From: Flavobacteriales bacterium
GTDB lineage: Bacteria > Bacteroidota > Bacteroidia > Flavobacteriales > Flavobacteriaceae
NCBI GenBank assembly: GCA_013205245.1
Contig: JABMNH010000039.1
Location: forward strand, 1-55,815
Direction: 5' to 3'
DNA length: 55,815 bases
A program made the translations under genes and the position numbers. Positions within the stretch are counted from its first letter, which is position 1; the number at the start of each line of letters is the position of its first letter. Under the pieces are notes generated by a model. That model was not told the origin of the DNA, did no database searches, and was given only the letters and a program-made list of their open reading frames with translations. Below, one piece after another: positions 1 through 9,852 of the stretch.

Positions 1-1283
1 ATATCAGGGTCTTGTCCGTTAAGGATGATGTCATTATTTTTTTGTGATAAATCAAAACCATAAAAGCCATCATTGTCATCATCACAGACAAGCCAATTGG
101 TTGGGGTGGTGGCTGTAGGGATGGCGTAAATAGAGGCTGTAACAGGAATTCTTTCTCCAGAGCTGCAAATACCATCAGCCGATGCAACTGCGTAATAAGT
201 TTTAGTTGTTGTTAAAAAGGATGTTGTAAAATTTGTGCCTGTACCAACTGGTGTTCCTCCAGATAATGAATCAAACCAAAGTATTGACCCTCTTAATGTG
301 GCATTAGCTTGTAATGAAACGATACCATTTCCGCAAAGCGAGACTCCTGTTGTTGTACTAATTGTAGTAATAGCAATTTTTGTGCTTGCAGAAATGTTTA
401 ATATGGGGTCGTCGGGCATGCCACCGTATTCAACAATATACCCTTGAATACTTGAATTATAATTAGCGTAATCATTCCATTTACCATCACTATATACATG
501 TAAGTAGTTTTCTTCACCGGATATTTCGGAATTTGGCCAATCATTTGGTTCATCACCAGCCCAATTTTCGTATTGCCCAGCAGGACTTGATCCAGTTGCT
601 AATCCATTCCAAAAATTAGTCCCTGCTTCAGGACCTGTTATCCATTTCCAAACACCTTCAGTTTCTGCATCACTTCCACCAATCCAACCTTGTCCAGTAG
701 CTTGTTCACCTGAAAGTTGGGCTTCTTCAGTAGATAAAATTGTTGCTAAATAGCCTTGTAAACCATAATAAGTCTTTACTTCTGCAGCTGTTCTAGCATC
801 ATCCCAAGTAATGCCTACATCTGATATATATTCATAATAATGCCCTGTTGATGGCAAATAATTTGCGGCATCAATAGTAAATGAAAAAAATTTTTCGCCA
901 GAAACGGTATTCGAGCTGCTTTCAAAAACAACATCTTTAACGGCTGCAATTAAATCGGTATAATCAGAAACAGCTGTTGGTAATTTTAAGGTCAATTTTC
1001 CTTCTGAAGAACTCCATAAACTGTTAATATTTGGATTTGACCCAAGATATTTCAACATATCTTCTCCTTGAACATAGCCCGTTGAAATCTGAATAAAAAT
1101 AGCATCAATAGGGGTGTTATCGGGGTCAACAATATTAAAATCTAAAGCAATATTTATCTGATTTAGGGGGCAATAAAACTGATCTCCTGTAGCTGTTATT
1201 GTTGGTGGTAAGTTGGTTTGAGACCAACTATTAAGAGCTAGAAATAGCAGTGTAAAAACGGTTGTGTATTTTTTTAAAAACAT
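1..1283 (-). CDS. Secreted C-type-lectin-domain surface protein, partial (C-terminus off the left edge)
   Basis: The frame is open from an ATG at 1283 to the window edge, about 427 codons, so the C-terminus is missing. The N-terminus is a Sec signal peptide (two Lys, a hydrophobic run, cleavage near NSWSQ, residue about 22). Residues about 147-285 form a C-type lectin-like domain: the order WIGGSD, WKWITG, NFWNG, NWAGDEPNDW, ENYLHVY, KWNDY matches the fold and its calcium/sugar loop. An Ig/PKD-like segment follows, then a start of the CDDDNDG...FDLS type repeat common in large Bacteroidota surface proteins. Family knowledge suggests export by the type IX system, but the C-terminal sorting domain is outside the window, so this is inference. 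It is likely an adhesin or sugar-binding surface protein. Confidence 0.8.
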   Translation of the reverse strand, partial: MFLKKYTTVFTLLFLALNSWSQTNLPPTITATGDQFYCPLNQINIALDFNIVDPDNTPIDAIFIQISTGYVQGEDMLKYLGSNPNINSLWSSSEGKLTLKLPTAVSDYTDLIAAVKDVVFESSSNTVSGEKFFSFTIDAANYLPSTGHYYEYISDVGITWDDARTAAEVKTYYGLQGYLATILSTEEAQLSGEQATGQGWIGGSDAETEGVWKWITGPEAGTNFWNGLATGSSPAGQYENWAGDEPNDWPNSEISGEENYLHVYSDGKWNDYANYNSSIQGYIVEYGGMPDDPILNISASTKIAITTISTTTGVSLCGNGIVSLQANATLRGSILWFDSLSGGTPVGTGTNFTTSFLTTTKTYYAVASADGICSSGERIPVTASIYAIPTATTPTNWLVCDDDNDGFYGFDLSQKNNDIILNGQDPD

Positions 1284-1336
1284 CTACAAATGATAATTAT
1301 AACACGCTTTAAAATTAAAGAATTAGGATGATTTTT

Positions 1337-1777
1337 TTAAGACTTTAAATATAAGGCTTTGTATTGATAATCTATAATAGCCTTGTATTTTTTTAGAATA
1401 TCGGCACCAATGATACCGTTTATGGGTTCAGACTTATGTTCTTCTAGGGCTGTGTTTATATGTGATAAATCGATAATAATTAAGCTCAAGTTATTGATGT
1501 TGAATTGCTTTATGGATAATTTATTATTATGTGATAATTGCGTGTTAATATTTGTACTTCCTGCACCGGCTGCTTTTTTATCAGAATTTTGCAAAGAGAG
1601 TTTGAATAAGTCAATTTCTTGTAAGCCTACACAAGAATTCGATGCGCCTGTATCTACAATAAAATTGCCGTAAATGCCATTTACCTTTGCTTTGAGGACA
1701 AAATGATTGCTAACAGATTTTTTAAGTTTAAAAAAAGTATAACCTTTCTTTGTTAAAAATAATTTTAAATCAGACAT
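1337..1777 (-). CDS. Retropepsin-like clan AA aspartic protease
   Basis: This is a 146-aa protein with the aspartic protease active-site motif FIVDTGAS (D42-T43-G44) about 40 residues in. The second retropepsin hallmark, a hydrophobic-hydrophobic-Gly stretch (NGIIGADIL), comes near residue 120. One DTG motif and this length mean it must dimerise to be active, as retropepsins do. There is no signal peptide, so it is probably cytoplasmic. It starts 2 bases after the pheS stop on the same strand and is probably co-transcribed with it. The substrate is unknown. Similar short proteins in other bacteria are annotated only as retropepsin-like or aspartyl protease family. Confidence 0.78.
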   Translation of the reverse strand: MSDLKLFLTKKGYTFFKLKKSVSNHFVLKAKVNGIYGNFIVDTGASNSCVGLQEIDLFKLSLQNSDKKAAGAGSTNINTQLSHNNKLSIKQFNINNLSLIIIDLSHINTALEEHKSEPINGIIGADILKKYKAIIDYQYKALYLKS

Positions 1778-1779
1778 CT

Positions 1780-2799
1780 TTAAAGAACCGACTTAAACTG
1801 ATTTAAAAAGCGGATGTCATTTTCGTAAAACATGCGGATGTCTGGTATTTGATACAATAACATTGCAATGCGTTCTATACCCATACCAAAAGCGTAACCC
1901 GTATATTTTTCGGCATCAATATTGGCATTTTTAAGTACGTTAGGATCTACCATGCCACAGCCCATAATTTCTAACCAACCGGTGCCTTTGGTTATTTTAT
2001 AATCGGTTTCTGTTTCTAAACCCCAATAAATATCTACTTCGGCACTTGGTTCTGTAAAAGGAAAATAAGAAGGACGCAATCTTATTTTAGATTTGCCAAA
2101 CATCTCTTGTGTGAAATAAAGAAGGGTTTGTTTTAAATCGGCAAACGACACATCTGTATCAATATATAAACCTTCTACTTGATGAAAAATACAATGTGAT
2201 CTTGCCGAGATATCTTCGTTTCTAAATACACGTCCTGGAGAAATTGTTCTTATAGGTGGTTTGTTGGTTTCCATGTGGCGCACTTGTACCGACGAGGTGT
2301 GGGTACGCAATAAAATATCTGGATTAGTAGCAATAAAAAAAGTGTCTTGCATGTCTCTTGCCGGATGGTGTTCTGGCAAGTTTAAGGCTGTAAAATTATG
2401 CCAATCGTCTTCAATTTCTGGACCTTCAGAAATACTAAAGCCTATGCGGTTAAAAACATCAATAATTTTATTTTTTACTATTGAAATAGGATGATTAGCG
2501 CCCATTAAAATAGGTTCGGCAGGTTTGGTTAAATCGCCATAAGCTAGTTGTTGTGGCGCATTATTTTCAAGCGCATATTTAAAAGCATTAACTTTTTCTG
2601 TAGCTGTGTTTTTAAGGACATTAATAGCTTGTCCAAAATCTTTTTTTTGCTCTGGCGCAACAGATTTAAAGGCATTAAAGAGATCGGTTAAATGGCCTTT
2701 TTTTCCTAAAAAAGCGATTCTAAATTTTTCAATTTCTTCACTATTGCTCGAATTAAATCCGTTAACTTCTTGCTGTAACTGCGTTACTTTTTCTAACAT
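1780..2799 (-). CDS. pheS: Phenylalanine-tRNA ligase alpha subunit
   Basis: The 339-aa protein is the catalytic alpha subunit of the alpha2beta2 PheRS, which charges tRNA-Phe with phenylalanine using ATP. The N-terminal about 90 residues are the tRNA-binding coiled coil. The class II core follows, with motif 1 around residue 110-130 (ISEGPEIEDDWHNF), motif 2 (ISPGRVFRNEDI, then HCIFHQVEG) and C-terminal motif 3 (GYAFGMGIERIAML). Length is typical. The beta subunit gene is not next to it, which is normal in this group. A TAAATTTG minus-7 element lies 26 bases upstream. The retropepsin gene follows directly. Confidence 0.97.
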   Translation of the reverse strand: MLEKVTQLQQEVNGFNSSNSEEIEKFRIAFLGKKGHLTDLFNAFKSVAPEQKKDFGQAINVLKNTATEKVNAFKYALENNAPQQLAYGDLTKPAEPILMGANHPISIVKNKIIDVFNRIGFSISEGPEIEDDWHNFTALNLPEHHPARDMQDTFFIATNPDILLRTHTSSVQVRHMETNKPPIRTISPGRVFRNEDISARSHCIFHQVEGLYIDTDVSFADLKQTLLYFTQEMFGKSKIRLRPSYFPFTEPSAEVDIYWGLETETDYKITKGTGWLEIMGCGMVDPNVLKNANIDAEKYTGYAFGMGIERIAMLLYQIPDIRMFYENDIRFLNQFKSVL

Positions 2800-2824
2800 G
2801 TTATTAAAAACCTTAATTAAGGGG

Positions 2825-2832
2825 CAAATTTA
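2825..2832 (-). promoter_or_regulatory. Bacteroidota-type minus-7 element for pheS
   Basis: Read on the minus strand the bases are TAAATTTG, matching the Bacteroidota consensus TAnnTTTG, 26 bases upstream of the pheS ATG. I see no TTG minus-33 box at the usual spacing. Confidence 0.45.
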
Positions 2833-2961
2833 CGTTTTTTATCTTATCTATAAATGATAAATTCTTCCAGAAATATTTGCCTGTTTTGCTTTTCTTAATG
2901 CTTATTATAAAATGATTTATTGAACAAAAAAACTTTAAAAAGCGGGTGTAAGTATTTTTAA

Positions 2962-4353
<1,392 letters not shown>

Positions 4354-4375
4354 AATGGTTTTTTAATTATAATTT

Positions 4376-4408
4376 AAAGAGGTGTCAAATTTTTGATACC
4401 TCTTTTTT
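4376..4408 (+). terminator. Rho-independent terminator after gdhA
   Basis: A 12-bp stem (4376-4387 with 4394-4405, one G-U pair) around a 6-base loop runs into a run of T. It lies 22 bases after the stop codon. Confidence 0.85.
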
Positions 4409-4483
4409 ATTAATTTAGAGGCGTAAAAAGTAAAAAATTAAACCTTAAAATGATATATTGCAATAGAAATAAAGTCTTGTTAA

Positions 4484-7400
4484 ATGATTAAAAACCCGTT
4501 ACCCGATTTAAGAACCTACGAATTTGAAGAAGTTGCATTTAAGGAATTAATGCAAAAACGGATTAATAAAGTTTTGATTGTTTGTTCTAACTACGATTAT
4601 TATATGTTAGAAGAAGACGGCCGAATTGACGAACGTATTTTTAATGAATACACAGCTTTAAATCTAAGATATCCACCAAGTTTTATACATGCCAATTCGG
4701 CCAAAAGGGCCATTAGGTTGATGAATGATGTTAATATTGATTTGGTAATAACATGGCTAGATATTGGTAATTATAATGCTTTCGAAATTTCAAAAGATAT
4801 AAAAAACGCTTTTCCAGATGTGCCAATTGCAGCACTCAGTCTTTATTCATCTGAGCTAAGAAGTAAATTACAAAAAGCGAATAAAGGGATTATAGATTTT
4901 GTTTTCCACTGGAATGGGAATGTTGATATTTTTTTAGCGATTATTAAATTGACAGAAGACAGAATGAACGCCGAGAGAGATATCAATCAAATTGGCGTTA
5001 AAGCAATTTTGATGGTAGAAGATTCCTTAAAATTTTATTCAAGATACCTGCCTATAATTTATAAGATTATTTTAAAGCAAACACGTGCTTTTATGTCAGA
5101 GGGTTTAAATGAGCATAGAAGCATGATGCTTATGAGAGGCCGCCCAAAAATCTTATTAGTAACAAATTACGAGGAGGGTTTAGCACTTTTCGAAAAATAT
5201 AAAAGCAATCTTTTAGGTATTATTTCTGATGTTAATTATTTTAAAGATGGCAAACGCGATGCAAATGCTGGATTTGAATTGCTTAAATATGTGCGAAAAT
5301 CTAAACGTTATTTCCCGTTTTTAATTCAGTCCTCTGATAGCGAAAACGAAAAATTAACCGAAGAATTAAAAGGTAAATTTCTTTACAAACATTCAGAAAC
5401 TTTAGGAACCGATTTAAAAAATTACATCACTAAATATTTTTCTTTTGGCAATTTTGAATTTTGGGATCCTGTGCAAATGAAAGTTGTGGCCGTTGTAAAA
5501 GATTTAAGTGAATTTCAAAAAGCATTAAAAACGGTTAATCAAGATGCAATTGCCTACCATGCCAAACGTAGTGAATATTCTAAATGGTTAAAATCTCGCG
5601 CTTTATTTCCGTTAGCCAATTTATTTAGCAATGTTGAATTTGATGATTTTGAAGATGTAGAACAAAACAGACTTTTCTTAATAGATGCCATTAGAAAATA
5701 CCGCATTTACAGATCACGGGGTGTTATTGTAAAATTCGATAAAGAAAAATACGATGAATATCTGGGTTTTGCACGTATTGGCGATGGTGCTTTGGGCGGA
5801 AAAGGCCGCGGATTGGCATTTATTGATTCGTTTTTAAAACGCCATAAACTGTTTAGAAAATATGAGGATGTTTATATTTCTATTCCCCGTACTGTTGTTT
5901 TAAGTACAGATGTTTTTGATGAATTTATAGAACAACACAATTTAATTCGGTTTGCGGCCAAATCAAATGATGATGAAGAAATTTTAAACGAATTCATCTC
6001 GAAACCTTTACCTAAATGGGCTTTAGAAGATGTGCAAGCCTTTTTAAATATTATTAAAAGACCCATTGCAGTACGTTCTTCAAGTGTTTTAGAAGATTCT
6101 CACTATCAGCCTTTTGCTGGTGTATTTGCAACCTATATGATTCCGCACACCAACAATGGTGAGATGTTAGAAATGGTGTCAAATGCCATTAAATCGGTAA
6201 TGGCCTCGGCATTTTTTCAAAACAGTAAATCCTATTTAAAAGCATCATCGCATACTATCGAAGAAGATAAAATGGCGGTCATTTTACAAGAATTAACAGG
6301 TAAAAAATATGATGATATCTATTACCCAAACATATCTGGTGTGGCACGGTCTATCAATTTTTATCCGATAGGAAACGAAAAACCAAATGAAGGCATTGCT
6401 AATATAGCGCTCGGCTTGGGCGAAATTATTGTGGGTGGCGGTCGTTCTTTACGATTTTCGCCATACCATCCTAAAAAAGTTTTGCAATTATCATCGCCAG
6501 ACTCAACACAACGCGAAACGCAGCAATATTTTTACGGTTTAGATTTAGATCCCAAAAGCTACAAAGTTTCATTAAGCGAGGCCATCAATAAAAAGAAAAT
6601 TACGTTAAGAGCTGCTAAAAATCACCCATCGTTAAAATTTGTGGCTTCAACTTACGATTTGCAAAATAATATTATAAGACCCGGTGTTTTACATGAAGGC
6701 ATAAGGGTTGTTACTTTTGATAATGTTTTGAAATACAAAACCTTTCCGCTGCCAGAAATTTTACAAGACTTATTGCGCATCGGCCAACGCGAAATGCGGA
6801 ATCCTATTGAAATGGAATTTGCTATAAATCTCGATGTCCCAAAAGGACAACCTAGAATATTTAGTTTTTTGCAAATAAGACCTATTATTGAAAGTATTGA
6901 AACGAAGAATGAGTTGCCAGAAAATTTTAAAACTTCTGATACTATTATTTACTCAGAATCGGCTTTAGGAAACGGTATTTATGATCACATATACGATTTT
7001 GTTTATGTAAAACCAGAAACTTTTAATCCGGCCAATACCAGAAAAATTGCCGATGCCGTAGAAAAGCTTAATAAAAAATTTGCAGATAAAGACAAGCAAT
7101 ATATTTTAGTAGGTCCTGGCCGATGGGGTTCTAGCGATCCGTGGTTGGGAATTCCTGTAATTTGGCAACAAATTTCATCTGCAAAAGTAATTGTAGAAGC
7201 AGGGCTCAATGATTTTAGAATAGACCCAAGTCAAGGCACGCATTTCTTTCAAAACTTAACCTCTTTTAAAGTGGGTTATTTTACTATTAATCCCTTTATG
7301 GATGATGGCTTTTTCGACTTAGATTATTTAGACAAACAAAAGGCTTGTTATGAAGATGAATACCTAAGACATATATGTTTTAAAGAACCCTTAACAATTG

Positions 7401-7516
7401 TAATTGAAGGAAAATCTAACAAAGCCGCTATTTTTAAGAAAGGCTATAAAATTAGTAAATCTAATGATAAGCTCGAAAATTCTGTTGATGATTTACCTCC
7501 AGAAGGATTTATGTAA
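4484..7516 (+). CDS. Receiver plus PEP/pyruvate-binding (PPDK N-terminal, ATP-grasp) protein
   Basis: The protein has 1010 aa. Residues about 28-160 look like a degenerate receiver domain. Residues about 175-320 look like a second receiver with an acidic pair (E179-D180), a candidate phospho-acceptor D249 and a Lys at 302, but with an insertion of about 35 residues. From about 430 comes the PPDK/PEP-synthase nucleotide-binding domain: GGKGRGL (438-444) and AVRSSSVLED (529-538), then AGVFATY. The C-terminal third has a conserved GPGRWGSSDPWLG segment. The swivelling phosphohistidine domain and the PEP-binding TIM barrel of real PEP synthase or PPDK are absent, so it is unlikely to make PEP. 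It sits between two glutamate dehydrogenases. Function is unknown; phosphotransfer or signalling is a guess. Confidence 0.8.
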   Translation: MIKNPLPDLRTYEFEEVAFKELMQKRINKVLIVCSNYDYYMLEEDGRIDERIFNEYTALNLRYPPSFIHANSAKRAIRLMNDVNIDLVITWLDIGNYNAFEISKDIKNAFPDVPIAALSLYSSELRSKLQKANKGIIDFVFHWNGNVDIFLAIIKLTEDRMNAERDINQIGVKAILMVEDSLKFYSRYLPIIYKIILKQTRAFMSEGLNEHRSMMLMRGRPKILLVTNYEEGLALFEKYKSNLLGIISDVNYFKDGKRDANAGFELLKYVRKSKRYFPFLIQSSDSENEKLTEELKGKFLYKHSETLGTDLKNYITKYFSFGNFEFWDPVQMKVVAVVKDLSEFQKALKTVNQDAIAYHAKRSEYSKWLKSRALFPLANLFSNVEFDDFEDVEQNRLFLIDAIRKYRIYRSRGVIVKFDKEKYDEYLGFARIGDGALGGKGRGLAFIDSFLKRHKLFRKYEDVYISIPRTVVLSTDVFDEFIEQHNLIRFAAKSNDDEEILNEFISKPLPKWALEDVQAFLNIIKRPIAVRSSSVLEDSHYQPFAGVFATYMIPHTNNGEMLEMVSNAIKSVMASAFFQNSKSYLKASSHTIEEDKMAVILQELTGKKYDDIYYPNISGVARSINFYPIGNEKPNEGIANIALGLGEIIVGGGRSLRFSPYHPKKVLQLSSPDSTQRETQQYFYGLDLDPKSYKVSLSEAINKKKITLRAAKNHPSLKFVASTYDLQNNIIRPGVLHEGIRVVTFDNVLKYKTFPLPEILQDLLRIGQREMRNPIEMEFAINLDVPKGQPRIFSFLQIRPIIESIETKNELPENFKTSDTIIYSESALGNGIYDHIYDFVYVKPETFNPANTRKIADAVEKLNKKFADKDKQYILVGPGRWGSSDPWLGIPVIWQQISSAKVIVEAGLNDFRIDPSQGTHFFQNLTSFKVGYFTINPFMDDGFFDLDYLDKQKACYEDEYLRHICFKEPLTIVIEGKSNKAAIFKKGYKISKSNDKLENSVDDLPPEGFM

Positions 7517-7598
7517 TAGTTAAAACCCAGCTAAAAATTATATATCAAATTAATAGAAAATAGAACGATATATTTATAATTATTGAATTAAATATCAG

Positions 7599-7606
7599 TA
7601 ATTTTG
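7599..7606 (+). promoter_or_regulatory. Minus-7 element for the second glutamate dehydrogenase
   Basis: TAATTTTG matches TAnnTTTG, 59 bases upstream of the ATG at 7666. A TTG lies upstream but only 13 bases away, shorter than the usual spacing. Confidence 0.4.
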
Positions 7607-7665
7607 CGCCTCATTTTAATAATGTAAATTTTAATCATTTTTAATCACTTTTATATTTAAATATC

Positions 7666-9003
7666 ATGAATGTAAAAAACATCATAACAAACCTAGAAAC
7701 CAAACATCCGGGCGAAAAAGAATACTTACAAGCTGTTCACGAAGTATTAGAATCTATTGAAAGTATTTATAATGAAAATCCACAATACGAAGCTGCAAAA
7801 ATTATTGAGCGCTTGGTAGAACCAGACAGAATTTTAACTTTTCGTGTATCTTGGGTAGATGACGAAGGCCAAGTTCACGTTAATTTAGGTTACCGCGTGC
7901 ATTTTAACAATGCCATTGGCCCGTACAAAGGCGGTATCCGTTTGCATCCTAGTGTGAATTTAAGCATCCTTAAATTCTTGGGATTCGAACAAACTTTTAA
8001 AAATGCTTTGACCACTTTGCCATTAGGTGGCGCTAAAGGCGGATCGGATTTTAATCCGAAAGGAAAATCAGATAACGAAATAATGCGTTTTTGTCAAGCA
8101 TTTATGCTAGAATTATGGCGTATGATTGGCCCTAATACCGATGTGCCTGCTGGCGATATAGGTACAGGTGGTAGAGAAATAGGGTATTTATACGGTATGT
8201 ACAAAAAATTGCAAATGGAAAATACAGGTGTTTTAACTGGTAAAGGTCTCAATTGGGGCGGCAGTTTGGTAAGACCAGAAGCCACAGGTTTTGGCGCTAC
8301 ATATTTTACAAAAGAAATGCTAAAATCAAATAACGATTCTTTTAAAGGAAAAACAGTTTCTGTTTCTGGATTTGGGAATGTTGCCTGGGGTGTGGCTCTA
8401 AAAGTAACAGAATTGGGTGGTAAAGTCATCACCATTTCTGGACCCGATGGCTATATTTATGACGAAAAAGGTTTAGATGCAGATAAAATTGATTATTTGT
8501 TAGAGCTGCGTGCTTCTAATAATGACATCGTTGCGCCTTATGCCAATGAGTTTCCAGAAGCTAAATTCTTTGCAGGTAAAAAACCTTGGGAAGTTAAATG
8601 TGATATCGCCATGCCTAGTGCCACTCAAAACGAATTAAACGGTGATGATGCCGCAAAATTAATTGCCAATGGCGTTAAATATGTTGCCGAAGTTTCTAAT
8701 ATGGGTTGCACACCAGAAGCTGTTGTAGCTTTTCATAATGCACAATTGCCATTCGGTCCTGGTAAAGCTGTAAACGCTGGCGGCGTTGGTGTTTCTGGTT
8801 TAGAAATGAGCCAAAATGCCATGAAATTGAATTGGACTGCCGAAGAAGTTGATGCTAAATTAAATCAGATTATGTCATCAATTCATGTAGCTTGTGTTAA
8901 ATTTGGCACACAAAACGATGGCTATGTAAACTATGTAAAAGGAGCTAATATTGCTGGCTTTATTAAAGTTGCCGACGCGATGATGGATCAAGGTATTATT
9001 TAG
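7666..9003 (+). CDS. Glutamate dehydrogenase, NAD-type signature
   Basis: This 445-aa GDH is a paralogue of the gene at 3010. Catalytic residues K88, K112, K124 (GGAKGG) and D164 are present. The Rossmann region reads SGFGNVAWG (234 onward) and SGPDG (258-262), very like the NAD-specific Clostridium symbiosum enzyme and unlike the SGSGNVA/SDSSG pair of the first copy. An NAD-linked, catabolic (glutamate-oxidising) role is therefore inferred. Length and the usual proline in HPSVN are normal. It has its own minus-7 element and a strong terminator, so the two GDHs and the gene between them can be regulated separately. Confidence 0.93.
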   Translation: MNVKNIITNLETKHPGEKEYLQAVHEVLESIESIYNENPQYEAAKIIERLVEPDRILTFRVSWVDDEGQVHVNLGYRVHFNNAIGPYKGGIRLHPSVNLSILKFLGFEQTFKNALTTLPLGGAKGGSDFNPKGKSDNEIMRFCQAFMLELWRMIGPNTDVPAGDIGTGGREIGYLYGMYKKLQMENTGVLTGKGLNWGGSLVRPEATGFGATYFTKEMLKSNNDSFKGKTVSVSGFGNVAWGVALKVTELGGKVITISGPDGYIYDEKGLDADKIDYLLELRASNNDIVAPYANEFPEAKFFAGKKPWEVKCDIAMPSATQNELNGDDAAKLIANGVKYVAEVSNMGCTPEAVVAFHNAQLPFGPGKAVNAGGVGVSGLEMSQNAMKLNWTAEEVDAKLNQIMSSIHVACVKFGTQNDGYVNYVKGANIAGFIKVADAMMDQGII

Positions 9004-9024
9004 TATTTTTTTAAATATTTATTT

Positions 9025-9054
9025 AAAAGGCTTGCATTTGGCAAGCCTTTTTTT
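9025..9054 (+). terminator. Rho-independent terminator after the second GDH
   Basis: A perfect stem AAAAGGCTTGC/GCAAGCCTTTT closes a 5-base loop and runs into seven or more T, 22 bases after the stop codon. Confidence 0.88.
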
Positions 9055-9162
9055 GTGATTAGTATCTTAGATACGAAACCGTAATTTTTATTATATTTAT
9101 CCGACTTAGGCTATATAAATTAACCTTAATTCTAATATTAGAAAACAACCAACCAACCAAAT

Positions 9163-9780
9163 ATGAGTTTAATAATTCACTTTATTTTAGGTTTTATCGT
9201 TTCTTTTTCAGGAACCCTAGTGCCCAGTATGTTGAATATGACTACGGCTAAAATTAGTTTAAACAAAAGTAAATCCGAAGCCATTAAATTTGCATCTGGC
9301 GCATCAATTGTTGTCTTAGCTCAAGTTTACATCGCTATTTTATTTACCAAGTTTTTAGGAAACAATCCAGCATTTATTCAATTGCTGCAAAAAATAGCCA
9401 TTGTTATTTTTGCATTTCTTTCTGTTTATTTTTATAGGTTGTCAAGAAAAGATAAAAAGGCAACATCTTCGGTAAAAGAAAAATCAGGAAACAGTTTTGT
9501 AGTGGGTCTATTACTGTCTTCATTAAATATGTTTTCAATTCCGTTTTATTGTGCTGTCACCACATCCTTAGACATGGCTGGATGGCTACATTTTACGCAA
9601 AAAAATATTCTAATGTTTGTTGTAGGATCTGCTCTTGGTGCTTTTGCCTTATTGGCGATGTATGCAAGTTTTGCAAAAAAAATCCAATTAAAATCGGCTA
9701 GTTTAGCTAAAAATATAAATCTCATTTTAAGTATTTTAACCGGAGGTTTGGCTTTAGTAACCCTATTTAAATTTTTATAA
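9163..9780 (+). CDS. LysE/RhtB-family amino-acid exporter
   Basis: The 205-aa protein is almost entirely hydrophobic, with about six membrane segments: near 1-25, 40-65, 70-90, 110-130, 145-165 and 185-205. The N-terminal pattern GFIVSFSGTLVPSMLNMTTAKISL matches the start of LysE/RhtB transporters, where GTLVPSMLNM replaces the usual GPG-type loop. A Lys/Ser-rich cytoplasmic loop lies near residue 95-108. The family exports amino acids or derivatives across the inner membrane. The substrate cannot be read from the sequence, though a position next to glutamate dehydrogenase is suggestive. It is transcribed alone. Confidence 0.7.
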   Translation: MSLIIHFILGFIVSFSGTLVPSMLNMTTAKISLNKSKSEAIKFASGASIVVLAQVYIAILFTKFLGNNPAFIQLLQKIAIVIFAFLSVYFYRLSRKDKKATSSVKEKSGNSFVVGLLLSSLNMFSIPFYCAVTTSLDMAGWLHFTQKNILMFVVGSALGAFALLAMYASFAKKIQLKSASLAKNINLILSILTGGLALVTLFKFL

Positions 9781-9852
9781 ACAGATATATAACCCACATC
9801 TGTATCCATTCCTTTCTAAGCATAAATGACAAAGTTTTTGTAGTTTTAGGAT

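Noticed and set aside
235-447. Plus-strand 70-codon frame near the left edge
   Set aside because: It lies antisense within the secreted C-type-lectin gene, which has a clear signal peptide and domain match on the minus strand.
4484-7516. Annotation as a functional PEP synthase or pyruvate phosphate dikinase
   Set aside because: Only the nucleotide-binding domain is recognisable; the phosphohistidine and PEP-binding domains are missing.
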